Positions 45,922 to 56,913 of a stretch of DNA of 64,000 nucleotides are shown one piece after another. Position 1 is the first letter of the stretch. The number at the start of each line of letters is the position of its first letter. A model generated the notes under the pieces. It was given only the letters and a program-made list of their open reading frames with translations, did no database searches and was not told the DNA's origin. The DNA lies in the NCBI GenBank assembly GCA_019828595.1, contig JAHQRK010000006.1, forward strand, positions 2,294,001 to 2,358,000, in the 5' to 3' direction. This DNA is from Aphanomyces cochlioides (lineage: Eukaryota > Oomycota > Saprolegniomycetes > Saprolegniales > Verrucalvaceae). A program made the position numbers and the translations under genes.

Positions 45922-47890
45922 ATGAAAAGGCGCGAGAAAGCCCGACAACCGCGCGTCGAGCCAAAGCCGACGAGGCGGCAATCTCGTTCAGAAGAAAACA
46001 ATAAAAATGTTGACGCTACTGTGAAGGAGTCAGTTGAACAGGAATCACCAAAGACAGACGCTACCGCATCTGTGGATTGGCGTACGCAGTTTGGTTTTAT
46101 GAATGACGTTGACAAAGTGTACCGGAAGTTTCCATGCTCAAAGAAGCCACGCATGCCAACACCAGAAGATTCAACGAGTTGGTAAGTATGCTTCGAATGT
46201 CTACTCTAATATTGCGCCGAAAGGATTGAGAGTATGCTTCCACTATCGGTTGGAAGATGCAAGTTGATGCTCCTGACCGAAGTTATAGACGGATGAATAC
46301 CTCAATAATCCTGCAGCTATCCAAGACCTGGAAAACCTTTGCGAGCCAATTGAGAAATACAAAAATGGGACTAATGTCGTCGTGGCAGTAAGTCGTGAGA
46401 GCGTGATATGCATTTTTCCTTACTTGATGTTACTGCAGGGGCAACTACTGTCAGGAAAGACGTCTTTCATTCAACTGTTCATCAAGCGTAATTATCCCGA
46501 GCCTGAAGAACGCAAACACCGTCTTCTGCTGCTTGATGCGTCGACCATGGAGTATGTCTTCTCTGAGCATTTCTTGAATGGGTCATACTTTTTATCAGGG
46601 AGAAGACCATGTTAGCGAAAATGGAATCATTCAAGCGATATATTGAGCATCCAAAGACGAAACCTCATGCAAGACATCCTTACGTCGTGATTGAGAACTT
46701 TCAAGTGTATAGCACTGCGTACAACTGCATCACCTCTTGCATTTTATAGACTGAACCCTCGCATTCAGCAGCATTCTATCGGACCGCTTTGGGATGCACT
46801 CAATGAAGCCAACATTTTCTTCGTGATCGCTGTTTCACCTGATGCAAACAAACTCACAGACCAAATCAAAGTAACAACTAATCGTCATCAACCTACATAC
46901 TCATCGTAGCTAAAATTAGATCAGCAGCAAGATTATTCGTCTACAAGCTCTCCAAGAAATCCACGTCCTTGAGAAGCTGCTGACAATATGCGTGAAAGAA
47001 CGAGTTGTTAAACGATGTCCTTGGACCATGGCTCACTCATTCTGTAGATAGGATTTGTCCGCCCTGCGATTGACTACATCCTTCGGCGGAAGAAGCATGA
47101 CCTTGGAAAATGCCTCGATGCTCTTCAACACATTTTTCAAACGTATCAGTACTTGAGCATGGAAAACGTGAATCGGTTCTTCCGTCGGACACTGCAAATG
47201 AAGGAAACGTTGCAAATTATTGAAATGTGCGCTCCCCTCAGTCGTTGCAAGGTCTGCACACTCGTCCCTCCATGCGCCCATGCGACTCTGCAGCATCTCT
47301 ACGACCGTGTACTCCGCCTTCGGTCGCTTTATCCTCAAGACAACCAGCGTGAAATTTGCCCTGACTTCAAGCACACTGGCATCTGCCATGTTTTCAACCG
47401 CAAGGGACGTTGTATGTTTGACCATCCACTCGACATTCATGTTATTGACACATCCAAGCTCAGTGCTCGCTGTACGATTCACACGCTTCCGTTACCGTGC
47501 ACTCACTGCAAGACACTTGAGGCATCGAAGCAGCAGGAGAAATCGCTTGAGAAGGAAAAGTACCTCCTTCTGGACCGCATGGACCAACTCAAGAAAGAAC
47601 TGGCCAGTGTGGATAGCTCGCTCCATGCCCATCGGAAAGCCCATGCTGACTCGATTATATGGGGCAAGGCGAAAGAAAAATTCCTGGCAACCTGTACCGA
47701 GATGGAAAACGAAATGAAGCGTCTTCGCCGCAACATTGACCAACGAACCAAAGAGCGAATTGAGCTCGACCAAACATTGGCCTCCCTACACGAAAAGAAT
47801 GAGCGTGGATTTTGCAAAGGCCTTGGAAAAGGTATGCACATACAAGAAGGAGTCGATGCTCCCGCGAGTTGGGATGACAACGAAGTTTGA
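45922..47890 (+). CDS. P-loop NTPase (AAA+-like) with CCCH zinc finger
   Basis: About seven exons. The N-terminus is basic (MKRREKARQPRVEPKPTRR). A P-loop VVVAGQLLSGKTSFIQLFIK is split from upstream exons by a GTAAGT intron. HRLLLLDAST, HPYVVIENF (Walker-B-like), ALNEANIFFVIAVSPD and SSKIIRLQALQEIHVLEKLL resemble the order of AAA+ initiator or clamp-loader ATPases. The last exon, from about 47048, adds a helical region, two CxxC or CH clusters (CKVCTLVPPCAHA, CTIHTLPLPCTHC), a CCCH finger (CPDFKHTGICHVFNRKGRCM then FDH) and a coiled coil, ending SWDDNEV. I do not recognise the family. The joining of ATPase and CCCH halves rests on an intron at about 46990-47048. Confidence 0.65.
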
Positions 47891-47898
47891 GAGTAAAT

Positions 47899-48429
47899 TT
47901 ATTGCAAGAGTGGATTAGGCTGTGTCCATCTCAAAGCTGGATTCTGCTGGACAAGCATCGCTCGACGCTCTTGTTCTTTTTGCAGCGCCATATTGAGTTT
48001 GTCGTAGTAATCATCCAAGTTGTAGCCATAAGGATCAAATACTTCCTTGGTGAAGTTCGATTGCATTTCTTCAATCCCAAAGTAATCGACGACTTTGGCC
48101 AAAATGTATGGATTGTCAAACTCTTTCTTGTCTCGGAGACTTCCAATGAAGCTCAATCCTCTCTCCGTGTGCTCTAAATACTTGTCGATCTTGGCTTGTG
48201 TTGCCGGGGCGCATGGTTTGCGTGGTAAATCTGGAAGCGTGAGGCGGTTTGTCTGTTTGATTGGCTCGACAGGCGTTGGTACTGGTGCAGACGAAGAAAG
48301 TTCCTCATGTTTCGTTGTATTGTCAGCTTGTTCAATGGGTTTAGACGGCGCACTAACGTTGGCAAGCTCAGGCTCACTGTCCGAGTCCGAGTCCGATCCA
48401 TAGCCGGCGACGCCCAGTGGATTCCACAT
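47899..48429 (-). CDS. SAP30-binding protein / HCNGP family
   Basis: Single exon, 176 aa. The HCNGP core is clear: KIDKYLEHTERGLSFIGSLR, KEFDNPYILAKVVDYFGIEE, NFTKEVFDPYGYNLDDYYDK. The N-terminus is acidic and serine-rich (GSDSDSDSEPE). SAP30BP-family proteins act in splicing of short introns and in transcriptional repression; which applies here is unknown. Its stop lies 8 bp from the stop of the convergent P-loop/CCCH gene. Confidence 0.88.
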   Translation of the reverse strand: MWNPLGVAGYGSDSDSDSEPELANVSAPSKPIEQADNTTKHEELSSSAPVPTPVEPIKQTNRLTLPDLPRKPCAPATQAKIDKYLEHTERGLSFIGSLRDKKEFDNPYILAKVVDYFGIEEMQSNFTKEVFDPYGYNLDDYYDKLNMALQKEQERRAMLVQQNPALRWTQPNPLLQ

Positions 48430-48727
48430 GAAACTAAGAATTCAAGGGGTGGAAGGGTTTAGGGGCAGAGGGGTTTTAGAGGTGGTGGGTTCAGCTGTTG
48501 CAGACATTCTGTGAAGTAAAGCAGTCCGTCTCCAGAGGGCGATGACCTTCTTGACAAGGAGGAAGGCTAGAGTGATCTGAATTAGTTTGAGGTCATTAGG
48601 GGAGCTTCAGCGTGAGGAGAGGGCTATCTGATATTCTGGTTGTGCAGGAATGCATCATGCCTTGATGCATTCCTGGATGAAACCGTCAAACTGAAACCGC
48701 TACCCGTTACATGTTGCCAAAGCCGCG
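48430..48727. promoter_or_regulatory. Divergent promoter with a 13-bp perfect inverted repeat
   Basis: The 298 bp between SAP30BP and the RCC1-repeat gene contain CAGGAATGCATCA (48645-48657) and its exact reverse complement at 48663-48675, separated by 5 bp, 53 bp before the ATG at 48728. Confidence 0.45.
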
Positions 48728-50798
48728 ATGACGTCGATGCTCGACCGCATCCGCATTCAAAAGGCTGAGAAGCTGCTGCAGCTCCAGCAAGATGCACTTC
48801 GTTCGCAAATTCGAATGGAGGGACAGCGTACACGCAAGGAGCAATTTTCGCCAAAGCGATTGCTCGACAGGATAGACAGTTGGGTTCATCGACCAGCTCC
48901 AACATACAAAGTACCGCTGAGAGAATTATGTCCTTTGACATTGTGCCATGTACAGGGCCGGGCAATCTCGTCGTGTCCAAAATCTCGCGACTACTGGGCC
49001 ACTGCAGACTTCACGAAAATGTCCACACGACAGCTCCAAGCCGTGGCTGATTTGCTTGGGGTTGACCTCGATGGGAAGAAAGTGGCGCTCGTGGCGCGAC
49101 TTCAAGACTGGGTGAACGAGCCTGCGATTCTAGCGCATCGTCGCCGCATTGAGAAAGAAAATCGCAAGCGTGAAAAGTTTGAAGGTTCGGACTCCTGTCA
49201 TTCCTCTGTGGATATAATTTCTTTCTGTAGCATCAGGCGGAGTGTTTGGCTTTGGAAACAACTTTTCAGGCCAGCTAGGCATGGGTCATCGTGATACATG
49301 TAGCGCTCCGACAGAAATCCTCGCTTTAAAAGGCTGCAAGATCACTCGAGTCTTTACGGTTCATCTCGTGGATGCCTATAGAGTCCATATCTCATTTAGG
49401 GTTTTGATGCCGACTGTGCCTTTGCGCTCTCATCGATGGGAGAAGTGTACTCTTGGGGGGGCAATGGCAACGGACCTGCAACTTTTCCACCAACGTCATC
49501 GCCAAAGACTGACGAGAATACGCCTCCACCACCGCCGCCGCCACACACAACGTTTCTTTATCCATCCGTGATCCGTCAATTGCGAGTTGAAGACATTCAA
49601 ACCTTTGCCTGCGCCAGAGTTCAAGGCCACGTTGCCGCGCTAACCAAGTCAGGGCGATGCTACACATGGGGCAAGAACGAATATGGCGAGTTGGGTGCTG
49701 GCCATGTGAAACGCGCTGATCCGCAACCACGGGCAGTCGATGCTCTCAACAACGCCTTGATTGTCGCTGTTGGAGTGGGCAATTCGCACACGATTGCCGT
49801 CACGAATGCTGGCAAGTGCTACGCGTGGGGAGCTGCATGGGGGTACGCTTGGCATCTTGACTTGTATAACTTTGGTGGGCGTAGAGGCCAACTCGGACTT
49901 GGCGTGACCAAACGCGAAGGAGTTACCGAGAGGAGGCTGCAAATGTGCTACCCATCGCCCACTCTGATCGATCTTTCCGTGTCCATTGCCCAAGTTTCGT
50001 GCGGTGCTATGCATTCAGGTCTCATCAGCACGACTGGACAGCTCTACATGTTTGGCTGTGGTGATGGAGGTCGGTTGGGTTTGGGAACTACAACAGATAA
50101 GCTAAGTCCGACTGTGGTCACGGCTTTGGACAGCGAGAACGTGCTCCAAGTTTATTGCAGCAACTGGCATACGCTATGCATTGCAGCGCCGAGACAACTG
50201 TCGAGCAATAGCGCGGGAAATAGCCGTGCTGGATGGGTATATGCCTTTGGTCATGGACTGAACGGACAAGTACGTATGTTCCAAGGATATCTTCCACTGA
50301 AACATGATATAGCTCGGGCTGGGCAAACAAAAGCAAGCTCTGTATCCAAGTATGCCATGTTGAATTTGGCTTGGTTGATGATTGTGCATGTAGCAAAGAT
50401 TGCAGAGCTCGTGAAGCGCAAGATGAAATGCGTTGATGTGAAAGCGTCATCGTACCATTCCTGTGCATTGGCTGAAGACGGGACGGTGTTTACATGGGGA
50501 CGTAACATATCTGGCTGTCTTGGCAGATCGACACTCGAGACAGATGCTTGGGAGCCTGATGTGGTCGCCATGAACGTCAAAACTTGGGGTTATGGTCCAG
50601 TTACTTCAGGTATCTCAATCGCGATCCAAACATCGTCATTCTTTGAGCTCGATAGTCGCATGCGGTTGTCGCTTTACGCTACTCGTTGCAGCGCCTTGGA
50701 AAGGCATTGCGAAGCTCCCGTTCACAGACGCCAACGACTTGAACCGCCGCCAGAAGATGTCCGAGACAATCCCAGACGAATTTGTCATTCAAAAGTGA
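48728..50798 (+). CDS. RCC1-repeat protein with N-terminal SAP-like motif
   Basis: About six exons. The N-terminal 150 residues contain a SAP-like helix pair (MSTRQLQAVADLLGVDLDGK). RCC1 blades follow: GVFGFGNNFSGQLGMGHRD, GEVYSWGGNGNGP, GRCYTWGKNEYGELGAGHVK, HTIAVTNAGKCYAWG, RRGQLGLGVTKREG, QLYMFGCGDGGRLGLGTTTD, WVYAFGHGLNGQ|LGLGKQ and TVFTWGRNISGCLGRST. It is a seven-blade propeller, possibly chromatin-linked through the SAP motif. The C-terminal exon (VACGCRFTLLVAAPW ... IPDEFVIQK) is in another frame than the long downstream extension; its splice near 50600 is uncertain. A proline run sits in a loop at about 49525. Confidence 0.8.
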
Positions 50799-50894
50799 TA
50801 AACCCCTTCAACCCTCATAAATTCATAAGAAAACCCTACACCCCTCGAAAATGAAACCCTTAACCCCTACACCCCTCAATGACTTTTGACATGT

Positions 50895-50906
50895 TTATCC
50901 GGATAA
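50895..50906. promoter_or_regulatory. Palindrome TTATCCGGATAA before the ITFG2-like gene
   Basis: A perfect 12-bp palindrome 17 bp upstream of the ATG at 50923, the closest occurrence of this intergenic motif to a start codon in the window. Confidence 0.5.
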
Positions 50907-50922
50907 TGCCATTGCGATTTTG

Positions 50923-53128
50923 ATGAGCGCGGTTCGATCGGTAGATGGCGAGATCTCTCATGGACAAAGCCGTTGAATCTCCGAGTAGGTATGCCTGGTC
51001 CCTTCAGGACTGCTCAACTTTGAAGGCAAGATCATGCCCAATGCGCATACGTTTGCGGATTTGGACGGAGATGGCAATCGCGAGCTCATTGTTGGTGCAA
51101 TGTCGGGCAAAGTTGCGATTTTCAAGGTAAATGAGCTCTGCACCCGACAAGTGACAGTTGTCTTGTCTAGGGACTCTCTTCAAGCAATAGCATTTGCGAA
51201 TACACTGTTGATGGATGCATCACTGCCATTGTGACTCATCGGGTACGTTTTCTAACTCTACTGCTTGGAACTTAAGCTAGGGATTGATTTAGATTGGAGT
51301 CGAGTCTTCACAAGGATCCTCTGTGGATACAACGTATGTTGTGCTTGTCTTGACTGCCGAGGGAACTTGCTTTGTGCTTCATCGCAAAGTCCATCGCACG
51401 GATGACGTAAAGAGTGCTTTTGCTTTGGATATCCATGCTCAATTTGTTGTCGTGATCGCCTTGTTTGTCTGATCGATATTGTGTAGACCATCCCGTTCAA
51501 TGTAAGTGCTGCCGACATGATCGATTCCAAGTTGGTTGTGGGAACTCGCGATGGGTCCATTCACGTATTTGACATCCAAGATGTAAGTTCCCATTGAGTT
51601 CTTTCGTTCAGGACGAGTTGTTAGTTGAATTACGTCAAAGAAATCAAGAAACATCGTCTTCCCGGCGAGGTACAACTGCATCCTTTTGAAGAGCTCCAAC
51701 TCGTCTTGTAATCCCAGGTGGAATCCTTTGTCCGCTCCAAACCTGGGTTGTTACTTGTTTGTTTGCATACTGGTGAAGTCTTGGAAGTCACTGCTGAATC
51801 AGCGATTGTCGTGGAGCACGGAGAGAGTCTTCAGTGCGGCCGAGCATACATTTTAAGTGGCCTCAAGTCGAAACATGTCGATTCATGCGATGCATTTGGC
51901 TATTTCAATGGACAAGTCCATCTCAAAGACTCGACAACTAACGAGATCCTCTGGCGGATTCAGGTATCTCCACCAAGATGTTCTCGTTTTGTACCCTAAG
52001 AATTGCCTTTAGCTCCCCGATGCGCTCTTGATGATGGCTTCGATCCATCTTTTCCAAGACGGCGGTGAGGAAATTGTCTTATGCTGCTGGAACGGCGACG
52101 TCTATCTCATCAATACACTTGGCTCACAGCTCAAATTTACTATTCCGTTTTCAATCACGGCGTTCTTCTCTGGTCAGTCTCCCCACTTGTCTCCGCGTCA
52201 GAGCTCATTGATGGCTTGTAGGCTCATTCTCGACTGCCACTGGTAGTGAAGATGTCATATTTTGTGCGACAACATCCGGCGGCATTTTGTATTATGTCGG
52301 TATCGGCCAGTCGATACGCCATATTCGCCATGATAGTGTGGTGAGCTCCAGTTCCACTAACGATTCCCTCATGAATATTTTCTACTGTAGATGGATGTTA
52401 TCACTCATTCGTCGCTGTATTCGTCGATTGACACTCCAGCCAAGCGTCGAGCGGTTCTGCTTGGTTTACGGCAACATTTACCTACGATCCAGTTGGATAT
52501 TCCAGATGAACCAACGCTCCAAGAATGTATTCGTGCTTGTGTGTACGCCTCCAATGCACTCATGGAACCTCCATCAGCTCAAGCGGACGATTCTATCGAC
52601 CAACAGAGTCTACAAGACACCACTGTCGACACTGAAGCTGAACAAATACAACCCAAGGAAGTTGTTTCCCGAGAAGTCGCGGAGGAGAAACAGCCCGACA
52701 ATGGCACAGAGGAAAGACGGCGTGATGAAGCCACTGAAGAAAGACAGAACGAGGAATCGGTGGAAGAAAAGCAGGTCGAGGAAGTAGAAGAGGAAAAGCA
52801 ACACGAGGATCTCGAGCAGACGACCGATGAGAGAGATCCTTTCAGCGAGGATGAGCACAGTCCTCCTAGACATATCGACTCACTAAGCCAAGCGAGTGAA
52901 AGCACGCCAGTGGACAACTCGATGTCTCCGAGAAGTCGATCGACAACGACAGAATGGCATGAAGGGGCAGAAGTGAATGACAGTGCGATTGCATCGCCCG
53001 TTGGTGACGACGACAGCGCCAGTATTACGTCTCCTGTCGAGGAAGTCAACGAAGAAGAAGCTGCGCAATCAAACACAACGTCAGGGTCTCGTAGGAAGCG
53101 CCGAAATCGAAGACGCCAAAGTGGTTAG
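50923..53128 (+). CDS. ITFG2-like FG-GAP propeller protein
   Basis: About eight exons. Exon 1 is MSAVRS; after a 47-nt intron it continues VCLVPSGLLNFEGKIMPNAH and FADLDGDGNRELIVGAMSGK, an FG-GAP repeat. Further blades: DSKLVVGTRDGSIHVFDIQ, LLLVCLHTGEVLEV, GGEEIVLCCWNGDVYLINT and DVIFCATTSGGILYYVG. This order matches animal ITFG2, a KICSTOR subunit that tethers GATOR1 in nutrient signalling to TORC1; function here is inferred. The last 180 residues are Glu/Ser-rich and end in a basic stretch (GSRRKRRNRRRQSG). Its stop overlaps the stop of the opposite ELMO gene (TTAG, 53125-53128). Confidence 0.75.
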
Positions 53129-54240
53129 TTTACTCGTAACTCATGGGCAATGTTGACAAGTTCTTCGACGGATTTCGGGCCTTGCATGAGCACGCGGTAG
53201 ACAAACTGTCCCGTCATTTCGAGCGGCGTGTGGAAGGCGCGAGTGGCTTTGGCATGTTGGAAGAAGGAATCGTATGCATGGAAGGAGACCGAGAAAAGCT
53301 CAAAGATGCCAATTGGATCTTCAAAAAGCTTCCAGTAGACTTCATCTCGTTCAAGGAATCGCCCAGAGTCAAGATCCAGGATGTCGGCCAAGATTGCCAT
53401 GACGCTGAACCCGACTGTCGCGTAGTTATACTGGTGATGGCTGAGCATTTCTTGGGACGCACTTCGATGGACTTCACCAAAAAAGACAAGCGCATGGAGA
53501 CCAAGCATCCCGCAACTTGCCGATTTGAGGGTGCCAACCGGGTCGTCCACTGGGAAGCCAATTTCAACCCAGCTCGATGAAGGACGTGCAAATGGACGTG
53601 ACTCTCCAAATATGCCGACCCACATGCGGCGTAAATAATCCAAGTGCTCGCGATTTGACTCGTTGAATGGCGTACGTGAGAGAGCGGACGCACCGGCAAG
53701 TTGCTGGAGTGCTGCTCCTGACGGCTTGTCAGCACCAGTTTGGGAGCCAAAATATCGCCCTGCTGTGAATTCGACCGTCTCCCATACCTTTGCCGTCGTT
53801 TTATTGATCTGGTGCTTGGTCGATTTCCACAGAGTGTTTAGATTTTGCTTGCTTGATGACTTCTGAATTCGTTCGTGGTCGACAGGGACGTCGGCGGACG
53901 CGGCTCGAAACCATGCTTGGAACTGTTCAAATTCGTTTGTATTGTCCACTTGGGAGCTGTAGATCTTTTGCTTTTCTTGGGGAATCGATGAGAGCTGCAA
54001 TACTTTCAAGAGTATGTCGCCAGAAGTTGTGGTGGGGATCACCGTCGAGTCGTGAATCAAATCTCGCCAGACATAGCTCCCATTCGTCGTGGCTTCCTGA
54101 AGTCGAAAGTGATAGAGTCCTTCGAATGGGAAATAGCTGCGCACGAGTTGCAGCGTCGGCGGCGGCTCAGATGGCAACAAGACGCTGAACGGTTCTTCCT
54201 CTTCAGCGCCGCAGAAGACAAAGCGACACAATACCACCAT
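53125..54240 (-). CDS. ELMO-domain protein
   Basis: Single exon, 371 aa. The N-terminal 100 residues hold a small beta-rich domain (VVLCRFVFCG ... YHFRLQEATTNGSYVWRDLI). The C-terminal half is an ELMO/CED-12 domain: REHLDYLRRMWVGIFGESRP, SSSWVEIGFPVDDPVGTLKS, GMLGLHALVFFGEV and QYNYATVGFSVMAILADILD. ELMO-domain proteins act with ARL or Rho GTPases. The first ATG is at 54240. Tail-to-tail overlap with the ITFG2-like gene. Confidence 0.82.
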   Translation of the reverse strand: MVVLCRFVFCGAEEEEPFSVLLPSEPPPTLQLVRSYFPFEGLYHFRLQEATTNGSYVWRDLIHDSTVIPTTTSGDILLKVLQLSSIPQEKQKIYSSQVDNTNEFEQFQAWFRAASADVPVDHERIQKSSSKQNLNTLWKSTKHQINKTTAKVWETVEFTAGRYFGSQTGADKPSGAALQQLAGASALSRTPFNESNREHLDYLRRMWVGIFGESRPFARPSSSWVEIGFPVDDPVGTLKSASCGMLGLHALVFFGEVHRSASQEMLSHHQYNYATVGFSVMAILADILDLDSGRFLERDEVYWKLFEDPIGIFELFSVSFHAYDSFFQHAKATRAFHTPLEMTGQFVYRVLMQGPKSVEELVNIAHELRVN

Positions 54241-54853
54241 CGCTTCCGCTTAACAGTCAAATCGACCTCGACCTCAACATATAACTTATATCTATTATAG
54301 ATTAAATATCCTTGAATAATATGAGTGGTCCTATAGTGTAATGGTTAGCACCTAAGACTCTGAATCTTGTATTCCGGGTTCGAGTCCCGGTAGGACCTTC
54401 TTTTTCCCTTCTTAATTGGATTCACGCAAAAGCTGAGGTTTCCTCAACCATGCGGCGCGCAGATATCTTTAGCCTTTCCACTTCTGTGTACACCATAGTT
54501 TAATTGCTTGATCAACTTTGACGGCGCGATGACTGTGAACTTCTTTGCGATCACCGTTGTTGATAGTGAAAGATTTCGAAATATCCGGATGATTGGAAAT
54601 TATCCGGATGATCTTGATTAAATTGCAGCATCAGTGCAGAGATGCGCCGACAGACGTGCGCCGCAAGCTGATACGCACGATGGAGAGACTGTCTTGTTTG
54701 ACTATAGAGCTACATGTATTCGATGGAATTCAGTAGATCTGCTGAAAGAATGACGCACGAAGATATGATGAGAGGTGATATTGAACTCAGGAAGATGAAG
54801 TACGATCGTACGTTAGAGGATGCTATCGCTGGATTGGCTCCCTCAGTTGGCGG
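54241..54853. other. Gap holding a tRNA gene and two CCGGAT motifs
   Basis: Besides the tRNA, AATATCCGGATGAT and AATTATCCGGATGAT occur at 54580 and 54598. No protein gene supported. Confidence 0.45.
54327..54397 (+). tRNA. tRNA-Gln (CTG anticodon)
   Basis: 71 nt folding into a full cloverleaf: acceptor GGTCCTA paired with TAGGACC, a 3-bp D stem GTG/CAC with loop TAATGGTTAG, anticodon stem TAAGA/TCTTG with loop CTCTGAA (anticodon CTG, reads CAG), and T stem CCGGG/CCCGG with loop TTCGAGT. It has no intron and no encoded CCA. Internal A and B boxes are intact, and a short T run (CTTCTTTTTC) follows, as for RNA polymerase III termination. Confidence 0.96.
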
Positions 54854-55954
54854 ATGCATCAAGTGAGAAGAGTTGCAAGTTTCCATCCACGACTGCGAGC
54901 TGCTGCACGAATCATGAGCTATTCCACCGAAGCGCCACTTTCTCTCGTCTCCAAGTCAGATACCCCAGCTCCGATTCAAACGTGGGCTAGTGCATCCCAG
55001 ATCCAAACCAAGAATCCCAGCGAAAGTCCACTCGCATTGGATAAGTTGCGCACGAAACATCTTGGTCATCATGTTCTCTATGCAGACGCGCTCCCTTCAA
55101 CCCAAACGCTGTTGCAGAAAATTACGCTTGATTTGCGTCCGCATGATCTTCCTGATTTCCGCTTGGTGTGTTGGACACCCATCCAACAAAGTGGCAAAGG
55201 ACGTGGCACGAACACGTGGGTTTCGCCTGAAGGCTGCTTGACGTTTTCGTTCCAAAGCGTTCTGACCGATGGCTCGAACTTGCCATTCATGCAATACCTC
55301 GTTTCACTTGCGATCATCCGAACCACTCAGCGCTTTGGAGCGTCCAACGTCTTTATCAAGTGGCCAAATGACATTTATGCCGACAACAAGAAGATTTCCG
55401 GCATGCTTTGCCAGTCCGAATTCTTCCAAGGTCGCTTCTACGTCACGACAGGTACGTTATTCAATGACTCCAAGGATGTAGTGTCTAATACGTGGCTGTA
55501 GGCATCGGATTCAACATCAGCAATGCAGAACCAACGACATGCTTGAACCAGTTGATCCCCAAGGCCATTACCAAGTACGTTCATGCCAAAGCTCCAAGCT
55601 GATGATGCTATCCATAGAGAGGAATTCTTGGTGGAATTCTGCAACGTTTACGAGCCGATGGAGGAGCAATTCCAAGCCGAAGGGTTCCAACCTTTCGTGG
55701 AAGAGTACACGGCGCATTGGTTGCACACGAACCAGGTCGTGCAAGTCCAAGGTGACAATCCTGGTGATGCTCCCATGCGTGCAACCATTCAAGGTAGATA
55801 TCATGGTCAAACTTCAGGAAAATGATCATGTTGTGTAGGTCTCACTGCGACGGGCTGCCTCTTGGCTACGACGGAAGCGGGAGAAAAATATGAGCTGTAC
55901 CCGGATGGCAACTCGTTCGACTTTTTCTCGGGCTTGTTGAAGCGAAAGTTGTAA
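54854..55954 (+). CDS. Biotin--protein ligase (holocarboxylase synthetase, short form)
   Basis: Four exons, about 315 aa. It attaches biotin to carboxylases. Catalytic-domain motifs: LPSTQTLLQKI, the biotinyl-AMP loop QQSGKGRGTNTWVSPEGCL, FIKWPNDIYADNKKISGMLC and GIGFNISN. The C-terminal domain ends LLATTEAGEKYELYPDGNSF. A 20-residue Arg/Ala-rich leader (MHQVRRVASFHPRLRAAARI) before a second ATG (MSYSTEAP) could give organellar and cytosolic forms by alternative starts (inference). Its stop is 1 bp from the stop of the convergent gene. Confidence 0.9.
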
Positions 55955-55955
55955 G

Positions 55956-56778
55956 CTACATGCAATGACGATCGCCTTTCTTTTTGCTTCGAATATCGAG
56001 TAGTTCTTCTCGCGATCGACTTGAATCTGCAGTCTGCATGCACATAAGACTCGACGCAACGGCACTAGCATGGACATACCTCCTTCACAATGGCATAGCC
56101 ACCATACGCGCCAGATTTCTTGACACGATAGGTGTATTCTGTACCAACAGTGGTTCCCCCAGCATACGTGCCAAAGGCAAACGATTCTTCTTGTTCCTTC
56201 TTGCGCCTCTTTTTTGTCTAACATCAAAGTGTGAGATCAATGACAACTTGGGAGCACACCTCAAGCTCATCCTTGTCAACTTCCTCCGGAGGTGCTTTAA
56301 TATACGAGAATGTTGTCGTAGAGATCAAATCTGAGCTGAATGGTGAACTACATAGAGTTCGACGATGTCAGACGGAATTGCTCATACAAATCGCTACCTG
56401 ATGGAAATAGAGACATCGCTTAGAACCATCGTGACAATGCGGGTTTCTTCTTTCAATGACGTTGGATGCAATATGATCAACGCGTCGCCAATCGAAAGTT
56501 CATGGGAAAAACGTGTGCCCATTTTTCCCATCACAGTCGTCCCAGACGTATGAATCCGTCCCGAGCCTTGGAGCTTTACCAGTTGAAATTCTTCTAGGTG
56601 GTCCTCTTTGATTTCATTTCCATCCTCGTCTCGCTCTGCTTTCCTTTTCTTCTTCTTCTTTTTCCTACTCACAAAGCACTGAATATACCGCTGGAATTGT
56701 ATTCACCTACTTGAGAGACAAATCTAGTCCTCCCTTGAGCTGTAACTTGCCGCCGACTGTCTTGGAGTATTCGGACAT
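55956..56778 (-). CDS. Conserved lysine-rich protein of unknown function
   Basis: At least five short exons. The N-terminal exon reads MSEYSKTVGGKLQLKGGLDL, then a basic run (KKKKKKRKAERDEDG) and a folded core (SGRIHTSGTTVMGKMG, LSIGDALIILHPTSLKEETR, VTMVLSDVSISI, SSPFSSDLISTTTFSYI). Next exons give KKRRKKEQEESFAFGTYAGG, TTVGTEYTYRVKKSGAYGGY, and the end SREELLDIRSKKKGDRHCM. The lysine runs suggest a nuclear or nucleolar place (inference). I do not recognise the family; splice sites were chosen so that all exons share frame and GT/AG ends. Confidence 0.6.
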
Positions 56779-56913
56779 GGCGCCGCTTCTGTGTGGTGAA
56801 TTCAAAATTAGAGTGAATGTGTTTGTATAAAACACATTTCCAATGTGTATAATACACATACAATCAACCACAGGTTAAAAATAGAGCATTTTCATTGGAC
56901 AAAATAACTCTTA

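Noticed and set aside
52579..53076. 165-codon serine/cysteine-rich frame on the minus strand
   Set aside because: Antisense of the Glu-rich tail of the ITFG2-like gene (GAA/GAG read as TTC/CTC).
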